Of a stretch of 64,000 nt of DNA, positions 1 to 8,505 are shown piece after piece; position 1 is the stretch's first letter; each line of letters starts with the position of its first letter. Source of the stretch: CALMEC01 sp964531025 (GTDB lineage Bacteria > Actinomycetota > Thermoleophilia > Miltoncostaeales > Miltoncostaeaceae); assembly GCA_964531025.1 (NCBI GenBank), contig CAZHDY010000001.1, forward strand, positions 1,054,001 to 1,118,000. The letters run 5' to 3'. Made by a program: the position numbers and the translations under genes. Below the pieces are notes generated by a model, which worked only from the letters and a program-made list of their open reading frames with translations, had not been told where the DNA came from and did not search any database.

Positions 1-556
1 AGATGGTGGCGCCCGAACGTGATACGCCGGGGATCAGCGAAAGGCACTGGACAGCGCCGATCGAAAGGCCGTCCTTCATCGTGAGCGTCTGCTCGCCGCG
101 GACCTGATCGGCCGTCGCGCGCTTGGTGTGGATGTTCTCGGCCCACCACATGACCACACCCCAGATGATCAGTGCGCCCGCCACGACCCACAGCGAACGG
201 AGCGGTCCCGAGATGAGGCTCTTCGCCGCGAGCGCCACGAACATGATGGGGATGGACCCCGCGATGACGGCCCACGCCACCCGGTAGTCGTTGTTCGTGC
301 GGGCCTCCGCGCTGCGGAGCCCGGCGAACCACGCTCCCAGCAGGCGACGGATGTCCTTCCAGAAGTAGAGGAAGGTGGCCACGATGGCCCCCAGCTGGAT
401 CACGGCCGTGTACGCCGTGATGGCCGGCGCGTCGACCGGCAGGCCCAGCGCCTTCTCCGCGATGGTGAGGTGTCCGGTCGACGAGACCGGGAGGAACTCG
501 GTCAGGCCCTCGACAACACCGAGGATGACGGAGTCGACATAGCTGAGATCGGCCAA
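1..556 (-). CDS. uppP: Undecaprenyl-diphosphatase UppP (BacA), partial at C-terminus
   Basis: Integral membrane enzyme that dephosphorylates undecaprenyl diphosphate to recycle the lipid carrier for peptidoglycan and other wall polymers. The reading frame begins at a TTG (556-554) preceded by AGAGAGGAA at good spacing. The N-terminus has the family motif VVEGLTEFLPVSSTGHL, and the frame later shows the second signature SLIPGVSRSGATI next to the window edge, with hydrophobic helices between. About 185 residues are present; the family is about 270, so the C-terminal third lies outside the window. It points away from recR with a 407-nt gap and looks monocistronic on this side. Identification is firm; the TTG start is inferred from the ribosome binding site and the alignment of the first motif. 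Confidence 0.93.
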   Translation of the reverse strand, partial: MADLSYVDSVILGVVEGLTEFLPVSSTGHLTIAEKALGLPVDAPAITAYTAVIQLGAIVATFLYFWKDIRRLLGAWFAGLRSAEARTNNDYRVAWAVIAGSIPIMFVALAAKSLISGPLRSLWVVAGALIIWGVVMWWAENIHTKRATADQVRGEQTLTMKDGLSIGAVQCLSLIPGVSRSGATI

Positions 557-963
557 GCGGATTCCTCTCTGCAACGGATCGAAACGACGAGAACGACGGG
601 CAGTCTTGCACGCAATCTCGCCGGAGTAGCCGACAACCGGTGATGACCGTCCCCGTGACGCGGCCTCTGACGCTCCCGCCGAAGAGTCCGTGGACTCGTG
701 CGGCGGCCCGATGGGGTGGATACCGCCTGGCACCACCCACCCCGTTCACCGCGGACGGACGCCGATCGCGGCGGCGGCGAACGCACCGTTCCCCGCGTGC
801 GTCGCCGGCCGAGATGGTCGATTCCTGAGAAACGTGGAACGGGGTGCGCCGCCGGGGACACACATCACGCCGCAGCACGATCGGTACCGCACGCGGTGTG
901 TGCAAGTCGGGTGCCAGGCACCCGACTTGCACCGCCCTCGCCGACCCCGCAATCACCCGCTGA
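557..963. other. Intergenic region between uppP and recR
   Basis: 407 nt without a convincing gene. It must hold the uppP promoter (minus strand) and the 3' end of the recR transcript. Open frames here have no ribosome binding site, no family resemblance and Arg/Pro/His-rich translations typical of non-coding high-GC DNA. The one clear structure is the palindrome at 900-932. Confidence 0.7.
900..932. repeat. Perfect 16-bp palindrome, core GTGCC-a-GGCAC
   Basis: The arms GTGCAAGTCGGGTGCC and GGCACCCGACTTGCAC are exact reverse complements separated by one A. It lies about 30 nt past the recR stop, so it could act as a terminator-like hairpin for the minus-strand dnaX-ybaB-recR operon, though no U-run follows. 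Its core resembles the palindrome at 40973-41013, which suggests a dispersed repeat class and not a one-off terminator. Confidence 0.75.
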
Positions 964-1563
964 TCAGATGTCGCGGCGGCCCAGCAGTGCCCGACCCAGG
1001 GTCAGCTCGTCGGTGTGCTCCAGATCGGCACCGACGGGAAGACCACTCGCCAATCGCGTCACCTTGACACGTCCACGCACCAGCTCGGCCAGATGCAGCG
1101 CCGTGGCCTCGCCCTGCATGGTCGGGTTGGTGGCGATGATGATCTCCTCGACGCCGTCACGGTCGATGCGATCCACCAGCTCGTCGAAGCGCAGGTCCTC
1201 CGGGTCGATCCCGTCGATGGGTGACAGCGCACCCCCCAACACGTGGTAGCGGCCCCGGTACTCGTGCGTACGCTCGATGGGGATGACGGCCGAGGGTTCC
1301 TCCACCGCGCAGAGCAGATGGGGGTCGCGCCTCGGGTCGGCGCAGATGGGACAGAGATCACCCTCGGCGAAGCCGAAGCAGACCGAGCACGGACGGAGCT
1401 TCTCCTTGACCTCGACGAGCGCGTCGGCCAGGGCGTGGGCCCGTTCGGGGGCGGTCTTCATCACATGGAACGCCAGACGCTGCGCCGAGCGAGGGCCGAG
1501 GCCGGGCAGCCGCGCGAACTCGGTGATGAGCCGTTCGACGGACGGCGGGAGGACGTCGGCCAC
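964..1563 (-). CDS. recR: Recombination mediator protein RecR
   Basis: RecR works with RecO/RecF to load RecA on gapped single-stranded DNA in the cytoplasm. The 199-residue length matches the family. Residues 1-55 hold the helix-hairpin-helix region with LPGLGPRSAQRLAFH. A four-cysteine zinc finger follows (C59, C62, C71, C74), then a TOPRIM domain starting at LLCAVEEPSAVIPIE. It is the last gene of a dnaX-ybaB-recR operon, a widely conserved order, with 6 nt between it and ybaB. Confidence 0.97.
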   Translation of the reverse strand: MADVLPPSVERLITEFARLPGLGPRSAQRLAFHVMKTAPERAHALADALVEVKEKLRPCSVCFGFAEGDLCPICADPRRDPHLLCAVEEPSAVIPIERTHEYRGRYHVLGGALSPIDGIDPEDLRFDELVDRIDRDGVEEIIIATNPTMQGEATALHLAELVRGRVKVTRLASGLPVGADLEHTDELTLGRALLGRRDI

Positions 1564-1569
1564 GCGTCG

Positions 1570-1887
1570 TTAAAGCCCGGGAATCCCCAGGCTGCCGAGC
1601 GCTCCGGCGACCGAGCCGAGCCGAGTGTTCGCGAGCTCCTGCGCCTTGCGCATGGCCTCGTTCGACGCAGCGAGGATGGTGTCCTGAAGGAGATCCACGT
1701 CCTCCAGGGCGGCGGGATCGATCTTCACGTCGGCGAACTCCAGCGCACCCGTGATCGTGACCGTCACCGCGCCGCCTCCTGCGGACGCTGACACGGTCTC
1801 GTTGGCCAGGTTCTCCTGGGCCTTCGCCATGTCCTCCTGAAGCTTCTGCATCTGCTTCATCATCTTCTGAGGGTTCTGAGCCATCAT
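1570..1887 (-). CDS. YbaB/EbfC family nucleoid-associated protein
   Basis: Small cytoplasmic DNA-binding protein of 105 residues, the normal family size. Its N-terminal helix is rich in Met, Gln and Lys (MMAQNPQKMMKQMQKLQEDM), followed by the family motif ETVSASAGGGAVTVTITG and a C-terminal helical segment. The start overlaps the dnaX stop in an ATGA arrangement, implying translational coupling. Known homologues bind DNA and affect nucleoid structure or expression; the exact role in this organism is not visible. Confidence 0.95.
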   Translation of the reverse strand: MMAQNPQKMMKQMQKLQEDMAKAQENLANETVSASAGGGAVTVTITGALEFADVKIDPAALEDVDLLQDTILAASNEAMRKAQELANTRLGSVAGALGSLGIPGL

Positions 1888-3689
1888 TCCTCCGTCGCGT
1901 TGAACATCCGTTTGAGTTCCTCGGTCAGCGCCGCATGATCCATCGCCTTCTCCTCGCCCGCCGGTGCGGCCTCCACCGGCGCCCGGGGGGTGGTCGCCGC
2001 CACGAAGGCCAGGCGGAACGTACGGCCGGCCAGCGTGGCCAGCGTTCCCTCGATGACCGCCCGTTCGTCGGGTTTGTCGAGCATCTTCACGAACACGTTG
2101 GACACCACCACGGTGACGTCGTCACCGTCGACCGCTGTCACCGACGATTCGCGAAGGAATCCGTGGAGACTCGGGTGGGAGTGCTCCAGCTCCGTCACGA
2201 CCTGCGGCCACACGCGCCCGACGTGCTCGAGATCGGCGGCGATGGGCTCGCGTGGTGCCGCCGGAGCCGGCGGCGGAGGCGGCATCTCCTCGACCGGTGG
2301 CTCGGGCGTGTCACCCGACGCGCCGTTGCTCGGATCGACCGCCGGAGGCGGGTCGGATGCCACCGGCGCCGCGGGGGCGGGCGTGGGCTCGGGGTCCGCG
2401 GGTCGCGCCTCGCTCGATGGCGTCGGAGGGGCCGGGGTGGCCGTGACCGGAGGTGCAGGGGGTGCTGCGGCCGGGGAAGCCGGTACAGGCGCCGGGGCCG
2501 GGACGGGAGCTCCGCCTCGACCACGCTCCAAGGCCTCGATCCGCGCGACCAGGGCCTTGACCGACTCGTCGTAGCCCGACTGGGACAGCTTGGCCACGAC
2601 CACCTCGAGCTGGATCCGCGGGTCGGCCTGGCCATGGCGGATCCGGATCTGCGCGTCGGCGATGAGGTCGATCCCGCGAAGGATCCGTGACGGCGGAACC
2701 TGGTTGGCCTGACCGCGCAACCGCTCGAGCTCGTCCGACGAGTACGCCCAGTCGTCACTCGGATGCGCGCCCTGCTGCAAGAGGCAGACATAGCGCAGAT
2801 GAGTGATGAGGCCGCGGATCAGCTGCTCGGGGTCGGCGCCGCGGTCCAGCGTCGCCTCCAGCGTCTCGAAGGCCCCGACGGCGTTCCCCATCGCGATCTG
2901 ATCGGCCAGCGTGAAGATCTCCTCACGCTCGACGGCGCCGAAGAGGTCGAGGACATCCGAGATCTGGACACTGCCGTCGCCGTAGGTGGCGAGCTGGTCC
3001 AGGAGCCCCAGCGCGTCGCGGTAACTGCCGTCGGCCGCGCGCGCGACCAAATCGAGCACCTCCGGTGAGGTCGCGAACCCCTCCTTCTCGGAGACGCGCT
3101 TCAGAACCGTGGTGAGGTGGGCGATGCTCGGCTTGCGCAACGAGAAATGCTGCAGCCGCGACCGGATGGTCGGGAGGATGTCCCAGGGGTGCGTGGTGCA
3201 GAGGATGACGACCAGGTGCGGCGGCGGCTCCTCCAGCGTCTTCAGAAGCGCACTGGCGGCACCCTCCTGGATCTGATGCGCCTCGTCCATGATCGTGACG
3301 CGGTAGCGCGAGACCACCGGCGCGTAACGCACCGTCTCGAGCCACTCCCTCATCTCGTCGATCCGACGGGCGCTGGACGCCGCGTCGACCTCGACCACGT
3401 CCAGCCAGTCGTCGTGCCCGATGCGCAGGCACGAATCGCAGGCCATGCACGGCGTGGAGGTGGGAACGTCGGACGCCTGGCAGTTGAGGCATCGGGCGAG
3501 GATGCGCGCGGTGGTGGTCTTGCCGGTGCCCCGGGGGCCCGAGAAGAGGTACCCCAGCGAGGGACGCCCTGACTGGAGCGCGTTTCCGAGGGCCCGGGCC
3601 ACATGCTCCTGCCCGACCAGATCGTCGAACCGCTGGGGGCGGTAGCGGTTGTAGAGGCTGCCGCGTGCTTCGTGTGGGGTCTCGCTCAC
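1884..3689 (-). CDS. dnaX: DNA polymerase III subunits gamma and tau (DnaX)
   Basis: Clamp-loader ATPase of the replicative polymerase. The N-terminal AAA+ domain has LFSGPRGTGKTT (Walker A), a zinc-binding module with CLNC and CMACDSC, the DEAH-type MDEAHQIQ motif, and the sensor/arginine-finger segment TIRSRLQ. A helical collar region follows to about residue 370. About residues 395-495 form a Pro/Ala-rich linker, then a C-terminal domain ending in MFNATEE. At 601 residues it corresponds to a tau-length product; I see no obvious slippery heptamer in the linker that would make a gamma form. The SRP RNA gene lies immediately upstream, and ybaB and recR follow in the operon. Confidence 0.96.
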   Translation of the reverse strand: MSETPHEARGSLYNRYRPQRFDDLVGQEHVARALGNALQSGRPSLGYLFSGPRGTGKTTTARILARCLNCQASDVPTSTPCMACDSCLRIGHDDWLDVVEVDAASSARRIDEMREWLETVRYAPVVSRYRVTIMDEAHQIQEGAASALLKTLEEPPPHLVVILCTTHPWDILPTIRSRLQHFSLRKPSIAHLTTVLKRVSEKEGFATSPEVLDLVARAADGSYRDALGLLDQLATYGDGSVQISDVLDLFGAVEREEIFTLADQIAMGNAVGAFETLEATLDRGADPEQLIRGLITHLRYVCLLQQGAHPSDDWAYSSDELERLRGQANQVPPSRILRGIDLIADAQIRIRHGQADPRIQLEVVVAKLSQSGYDESVKALVARIEALERGRGGAPVPAPAPVPASPAAAPPAPPVTATPAPPTPSSEARPADPEPTPAPAAPVASDPPPAVDPSNGASGDTPEPPVEEMPPPPPAPAAPREPIAADLEHVGRVWPQVVTELEHSHPSLHGFLRESSVTAVDGDDVTVVVSNVFVKMLDKPDERAVIEGTLATLAGRTFRLAFVAATTPRAPVEAAPAGEEKAMDHAALTEELKRMFNATEE

Positions 3690-3720
3690 GGTCTCCGAAG
3701 GTCGTACGGGCAGACGGGCC

Positions 3721-3847
3721 CCGGGTGTGCGCTTCGGCGAGGAACTCCCATTGCACCTGGATGGATCAGCTTAAGGCTGCTTCCTCTCGGACCTGACCTG
3801 GTTCGCAGTCACCCACCGAATGGGACCTCGCCGAAGCGCACACCCGG
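3721..3847 (-). ncRNA. ffs: Signal recognition particle RNA, small bacterial type (4.5S/ffs)
   Basis: On the minus strand the apical loop carries the conserved SRP domain IV pattern with CAGGTCCGAGAGGAAGCAGC. The 5' end (CCGGGTGTGCGCTTCGGCGA) pairs almost fully with the 3' end, giving one long hairpin of about 127 nt as expected for a short-form SRP RNA that binds Ffh. It is 31 nt upstream of dnaX on the same strand; an ffs-dnaX neighbourhood is common in bacteria. The ends are set by the terminal base pairing and may be off by a few bases. Confidence 0.93.
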
Positions 3848-3899
3848 ATCCCGGCTGACAAGGATAGCCTGTCGCGCCGTCCCCGATGGGACAGGATCG

Positions 3900-4172
3900 T
3901 TATCGGCGCCGAATCCGCGGACCGATGCGCTCGCCGCGCTTCCGGGCGCTGCCCGCACCGAAGACCGCGGCGACACCCCCGCCGATCATGGCGGTCGAGA
4001 TGGCCAGGTAGAGCCAGACGGCCGCACCACCGACCTCGCGACCCGCGATCTTCATCACGCCCCACATGATCGTCCCCCAGACGAACCCGAGGACGATGCC
4101 CACCCCGATGGTGAGCCAGCGGCTGGGTCCCGGCGATCGTCGCGGCTGGGCCTCGTCGGACTTGGATGCCAT
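3900..4172 (-). CDS. Small two-helix membrane protein, unknown function
   Basis: A 90-residue protein beginning MASKSDEAQPRRSPGPSRW with a charged N-terminus, two hydrophobic segments (about residues 20-42 and 48-68) and a strongly basic tail rich in Arg. This looks like a small inner-membrane protein with both ends in the cytoplasm. I do not recognise a family. An upstream in-frame GTG at 4211 would add 13 residues; neither start has a good ribosome binding site, so the ATG at 4172 is chosen on N-terminal appearance. It lies between the SRP RNA and tRNA-Val and seems to be transcribed alone. Confidence 0.6.
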   Translation of the reverse strand: MASKSDEAQPRRSPGPSRWLTIGVGIVLGFVWGTIMWGVMKIAGREVGGAAVWLYLAISTAMIGGGVAAVFGAGSARKRGERIGPRIRRR

Positions 4173-4326
4173 GACCGGAAGCGTACCGGCCTCGGTCGGC
4201 GACCGCGCCACCGGTGAGCGTTCCCAGGGGCCTCATGAGCAGTCGCACGGATGTCCATCGGGACCCGACCGCCTCCGGCACAGCCCGACAACGAAGGCCC
4301 CACGTACGCGGGGCTGGGCGGATCGA

Positions 4327-4398
4327 TGGGCAGTACTGGGATTGAACCAGTGACCTCCCGCGTGTGAGGCGGGCGCTCTCCCGCTGAGCTAACTGCCC
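4327..4398 (-). tRNA. tRNA-Val (anticodon CAC)
   Basis: 72-nt cloverleaf on the minus strand. The acceptor stem GGGCAGT pairs with ACTGCCC, the anticodon loop reads CT-CAC-AC between CCCGC and GCGGG, and the T arm contains GGTTCAATCC. CCA is not encoded. Confidence 0.95.
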
Positions 4399-4520
4399 GG
4401 GAGACGGGCAGGATACCACCGCGCCGCACCCGTGCAGCCCGCCCGCACCACCGGGACCGATCGTTAAGGGCCTGTTAGATGCCGGATCATTTTGAGGTAT
4501 TGGGAGGGTAGGATGCCTCA

Positions 4521-7256
4521 ATGCGCCGACTGATCTCCGTCCTCATCATCGCGGCAGCAGCCCTCGTGTTGCCGTCGACCTCCACCGCGCGTGAGCCCGC
4601 GAACCAGAATGATCCGTGCTCGCGTGCCGGCATGAACACGTGCCGTACGAACGGAGTGGGCTTCTACCAGCGCTACCGGTACGGCATCCGCTGGTTCGGC
4701 GACTACCGCGGCGCCGCCGCGGGAAACCTCCCCACCTTCTGCATCGACCTGCGCTGGTGGTACCCGGCCGCGCGCTTCGCCTACCGCGAGGTGAAGTCGA
4801 ACAGCCTGCGCAACACCAACGGCCGCAACATCTCGGACGCCAACCAGGCCCGCATGTCGTACGCCATCTGGAACTACGGTCGGTCGCGCAACCGCAACCA
4901 GCAGGCGGCGACGATGCTCTACGTCCACAGCCTCATGGGTGACGGAGCCCCCGGCGAGGTCGATCCGAGGGCCATCAACCCCGCCGTCGAGCGCATCTAC
5001 GACAAGATGAGCGAGGACGCCAACCGCTACCGCGGCCCCTACCGCGTGGTCGCCACGGCGCCGACCGATCTGACCGTCGGCCAGCGCGCATCCGTCACGG
5101 TCCGCGTCCTCTCGGCAACCGGGCACGCCGTGCCGAACGTCGCGCTCCGCATCACCTCCAAGGGCGGGGTCGGCGCCCCCACCCAGGCGCGCACCGGAAG
5201 CAACGGCATCGTGAACGTGAACTTCACGCCGATGGACACCGCCACCGGATTCAGCGCCGACATCCAGGCCGTCCAACTGGCCGCGAACCGCCCGCGCATC
5301 TTCCGGGCCAGCACTCCGCGCGCGGCCGCCAACAACGCACAGCGCCTTGCCACCTACGCCACCCAGACGGTCACGACGTCGGTGAGGACCCCTGTGAAGG
5401 CCGGCGGCGTCTCCATCACCACGAAGACGAGCCCCACCGAGCTGCTGGTCGGCGAGCAGAACCGCGACACCGTCACGGTCCGCGGCCTTCCCGCCGGCGT
5501 CCGCCGGGACATCGCCGTCAACGTCTACGGCCCGTTCCGCACGCAGGACGCGATCCAGTGCACCGGGACCCCGGTCAGCAGCACCACCCTCACGGTCACA
5601 GGATCGGGAACATCGACCACCGCGCCGTTCGTGCCCCAGGCACCGGGGTGGTACCAGTACCAGCTCGTGGCACCCGGGGACGAGAACATCACCGGCGTGA
5701 CCACGTCCTGCAGCGATACGCAGGAACGCTTCAAGGTCCGCGTGCAGCCGCAGGTGATCACCAAGGTGACGGCACCCACCCTCGCACCGGGGGCGTCACT
5801 CGCCGACACGGTCATCGCATCCGGCCTCCATGGCGAGACGGTCACCGTGAACGCCTTCCTCTACGGTCCCTTCCCCACCCGCGAGGCCATCAAGTGCGAC
5901 GTGCCGCCGATCTGGACCGGACAGGTCCAGTTCACCGGCGACGGGGAGAAGCTCACCGATGCCGTCACACTGACGGTTCCCGGGTACTACACGTACCGCG
6001 AGACGATCGCGGAGGCGGATCTCGTCCGTCCCGCCGAGACCCCCTGCGGTGACGTGGCCGAGACCGCCATCGTGCGCGGCGCCCCGCAGGTCAGCACCCA
6101 GGTGTCGAGCCGGACCACGAGCCCCGGTTCGTCCATCAGCGACCAGATCACCATCTCCGGCCTCGGCGGCCTCGCCGCTCCGGTGCAGGTCGAGCTCTGG
6201 GGCCCGTACGAGTCGGTCGCCGCCATCAGCTGCTCCGGCACACCCGCCTCGACGCAGACCTTCACCACCACCGGTGACGGTGTCCACACGTCCGAGCCGG
6301 TGATCGTCGAGCAGGCCGGCTACTACACCTACCGCGTGTCGATCGGCGGGACGGAGGGCAGCTCGGCCGCCGCCGCTCCGTGTGGCGAGCCGTCCGAGAC
6401 GACCTTCTCGAAGCCCGGTCCGGCCGTGACGACGCTCGCCTCAGCCGAGGCGGTCACCCCCGGTGGGACGATCGTGGACAACGTCAAGGTGACGGGTCTG
6501 GGCAAGACCCCGGCCACGGTCCAGCTCCGCCTCTACGGACCGTTCGCGTCTCGCGCCGCGGTCCGCTGCACGGGCAAGCCCGTGTGGACCGGTCGCATGT
6601 CGGTCGCGGGCGACGGGACCTACACCTCACCGCGTGTCCGGATCGCGAAGGTCGGCTTCTACACCTTCCAGGAGGAGATCCTCCCGTCCGGCTTCGTCCC
6701 GCGCGTCAAGGGCACCTGCGCCCGCGCCGCCGAGACGACCCTCGGACGTCCGCTCATCCTCACGGGCCCCGGTGACCCGGCCAGCGACGCCATCACGGCG
6801 CCGTCCTCGAACCCGGCACCCACCCGTGTCGAGATCGACGGGCTCAACATCGCGGCCCCGGTCCTGCGTGCCGGCATCAACCTGCGGGTGGGTGCGCTCG
6901 CCGTCCCCACGAACGTCCGTCGACTCGGTTGGTGGCGTGACGGTGCCGCTCCGGGCGACCAGTTCGGGACGACGCTGATCGCCGGTCACGTCGACAGCAA
7001 GGTCCAGGGCGCCGGTGCCTTCAAGCAGCTCTACCGGGCGCGGGCGGGTATGCGCATCCGGGTGACCACGTCCGACGGTCGCGTCCGTCAGTACCGCGTG
7101 ACCACCACCCGTCGGATGATGAAGGAGGCCCTGCCGGCCAACATCTTCACGCAGCGGGGCGCGGCCAAGCTGGTGCTCGTCACCTGTGGCGGCCCGTTCA
7201 ACGCCCGCACCGGCCACTACCGCGACAACATCGTCGTCACCGCCGTGCCCGTGTAG
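4521..7256 (+). CDS. Secreted surface protein: thioester-like domain, four Ig-like repeats and C-terminal sortase domain
   Basis: 911 residues. A signal peptide (about 1-23) is followed by an alpha/beta region resembling Cys-Gln thioester domains of Gram-positive adhesins: FCIDLRW places a candidate Cys at 74, and NQQAATM places a candidate Gln at 127/128. Residues about 150-290 include an Ig-like segment. Four tandem repeats of about 111 residues follow (starts near 294, 411, 522, 633), each with a YGPF...C.G.P core, a W/Y-rich G(W/Y)Y.Y strand and a paired Cys. The C-terminus (about 764-911) is a sortase fold with His823 (AGHVDS), Cys889 (VTCGG) and Arg901 (HYRDN). There is no LPXTG or C-terminal membrane helix, so it is not a classic sortase substrate. 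It may use its own sortase domain, or act as a secreted transpeptidase carrying its own stalk. A strong hairpin terminator follows. Confidence 0.85.
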   Translation: MRRLISVLIIAAAALVLPSTSTAREPANQNDPCSRAGMNTCRTNGVGFYQRYRYGIRWFGDYRGAAAGNLPTFCIDLRWWYPAARFAYREVKSNSLRNTNGRNISDANQARMSYAIWNYGRSRNRNQQAATMLYVHSLMGDGAPGEVDPRAINPAVERIYDKMSEDANRYRGPYRVVATAPTDLTVGQRASVTVRVLSATGHAVPNVALRITSKGGVGAPTQARTGSNGIVNVNFTPMDTATGFSADIQAVQLAANRPRIFRASTPRAAANNAQRLATYATQTVTTSVRTPVKAGGVSITTKTSPTELLVGEQNRDTVTVRGLPAGVRRDIAVNVYGPFRTQDAIQCTGTPVSSTTLTVTGSGTSTTAPFVPQAPGWYQYQLVAPGDENITGVTTSCSDTQERFKVRVQPQVITKVTAPTLAPGASLADTVIASGLHGETVTVNAFLYGPFPTREAIKCDVPPIWTGQVQFTGDGEKLTDAVTLTVPGYYTYRETIAEADLVRPAETPCGDVAETAIVRGAPQVSTQVSSRTTSPGSSISDQITISGLGGLAAPVQVELWGPYESVAAISCSGTPASTQTFTTTGDGVHTSEPVIVEQAGYYTYRVSIGGTEGSSAAAAPCGEPSETTFSKPGPAVTTLASAEAVTPGGTIVDNVKVTGLGKTPATVQLRLYGPFASRAAVRCTGKPVWTGRMSVAGDGTYTSPRVRIAKVGFYTFQEEILPSGFVPRVKGTCARAAETTLGRPLILTGPGDPASDAITAPSSNPAPTRVEIDGLNIAAPVLRAGINLRVGALAVPTNVRRLGWWRDGAAPGDQFGTTLIAGHVDSKVQGAGAFKQLYRARAGMRIRVTTSDGRVRQYRVTTTRRMMKEALPANIFTQRGAAKLVLVTCGGPFNARTGHYRDNIVVTAVPV

Positions 7257-7286
7257 AACGCACAACCACAGTCATCGATGTACCCG

Positions 7287-7312
7287 AAGGGGCGCCCGAG
7301 AGGGCGCCCCTT
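7287..7312 (+). terminator. Rho-independent-type terminator after the sortase-fusion gene
   Basis: An 11-bp perfect stem (AAGGGGCGCCC / GGGCGCCCCTT) with a GAGA tetraloop starts 30 nt past the stop codon. The downstream U-run is short (TTCC), as is usual in high-GC actinobacteria. Confidence 0.8.
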
Positions 7313-7403
7313 CCGCGTTCTGGACCACCGCGGTCCCCTGACGACGTACGCCCTCGGGATCCCCTGCATCAGGCGTACCCTGATCATGAAGGAGGTGATC
7401 GCG

Positions 7404-7571
7404 ATGGTCAGGGTGCTCGACAGGGTCACCGTCATCGCGCATGACGAGAACGGGGACTCCCCCGCGGACCACGACATCGAGACTGTGGAGACGCTCCCCC
7501 TCGATTTCATCGCCATCGAACGATGGCTCACCGAGGGCGGACGGGTTCTCGCCGGCGAGTTCGACCAATAG
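7404..7571 (+). CDS. Small acidic protein, unknown function
   Basis: A 55-residue ORF beginning MVRVLDRVTVIAHDENGDSP and ending LAGEFDQ. The start is chosen because AAGGAGGTGATC, a near-perfect complement of the 16S rRNA 3' end, sits 3-5 nt upstream. A longer in-frame ORF from 7278 would run through the upstream terminator and is unlikely. The protein has no membrane helix and is acidic (Asp/Glu-rich), with a predicted helix in the C-terminal half. No family is recognised. The next gene downstream converges from the other strand. Confidence 0.6.
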   Translation: MVRVLDRVTVIAHDENGDSPADHDIETVETLPLDFIAIERWLTEGGRVLAGEFDQ

Positions 7572-7797
7572 CGGCGACGGTCATCGTGCGATGGCCAGGT
7601 CTCGCGAGGTCACTCGCGACGATGGATCGTGGCCCACTCACCGCTGAGGCGGCCGCGATGTCCTCCACGGTCATGGCTGATGCCCTCCGGTATCTGCGCA
7701 CCACGAGCGTATGCCACCACTCCTCGATGCCAGGCTACCTTCACATGGACGGGTGCCGACACTCCAGGCGTGCGACGGGCACGCTACGTGGAAATCA

Positions 7798-8505
7798 TCA
7801 CGGCATGGGCGCTCTGGCCACATACGGGTCGTCCGGCCAAGGGTTCAAAGAGACGGATGACAGCCGGTTACCCGATGCATCGCGTACGTCGAGACGCGTC
7901 TCCTCCTCGATGGCCGACTTGGGCACCGTGAGAACGAAACCTCCTGTCGACACCTCTGCCTGATCGAGGACGGTGCCACCACGACCGATGATCCGGACTC
8001 GCGCGACCTCGTCCCGAGCAAGACCCCACAGAGCCAGTTCACCCGGCGTGTCCGTGGTGCTTCCGTTCAGGTGGACAGGTGACGTCGTGAGCGGAGAGAC
8101 GGGGAATCCGCACTGCCCCAGATGCCCAGGCCCATACTCGAAGCAGGCGTCGCCTGTGGCGTTCCGGTAGGCGATCAGTCGATTCGCCCCTTTCTGTGCC
8201 AGTACGTGAGGCTGGCCCGAGATGGTCGACCGGGTGAACCAGTCGGGCAGCTGATCGGCCGAGAACGCGTTGCCCGGCGCCTCCGCCGAGGATGACCCGA
8301 TGAAGTCGGAGATCACGCCGGTGGCCACAGAGCGAAGCGGCGGCACGGCCAGGGCGGTGCCGGATATCAGGACAGCGCTGCTGCAGATGGCCGTGACCGT
8401 TCGCTTCCTCAGCCGGTGGCGTTCCGCTCGTTTGATGATCTGACGCGAGGCGGCCGCCTGGAGCTGGAGTCCGATGCGTTCAAGATGCGGAGGGAGATCA
8501 GTCAT
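7798..8505 (-). CDS. Membrane-anchored partner of ECF sigma factor (putative non-zinc anti-sigma)
   Basis: 235 residues. A basic cytoplasmic N-terminus of about 35 residues (RAERHRLRKR) precedes one membrane helix (about 36-56, TAICSSAVLISGTALAVP), followed by an extracytoplasmic domain with a pair of cysteines (DACFEYGPGHLGQC). The start overlaps the sigma gene stop by 8 nt, so the two are translated together. This arrangement suggests an anti-sigma or signal-sensing partner, but the HxxxCxxC zinc motif of classical anti-sigma factors is absent and the cytoplasmic part is short. The role is inferred from context only. Confidence 0.7.
   Translation of the reverse strand: MTDLPPHLERIGLQLQAAASRQIIKRAERHRLRKRTVTAICSSAVLISGTALAVPPLRSVATGVISDFIGSSSAEAPGNAFSADQLPDWFTRSTISGQPHVLAQKGANRLIAYRNATGDACFEYGPGHLGQCGFPVSPLTTSPVHLNGSTTDTPGELALWGLARDEVARVRIIGRGGTVLDQAEVSTGGFVLTVPKSAIEEETRLDVRDASGNRLSSVSLNPWPDDPYVARAPMP

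Noticed and set aside
2195..2791. Ser/Arg/Pro-rich minus-strand frame within dnaX
   Set aside because: Alternative frame in the Pro/Ala-rich linker of DnaX.
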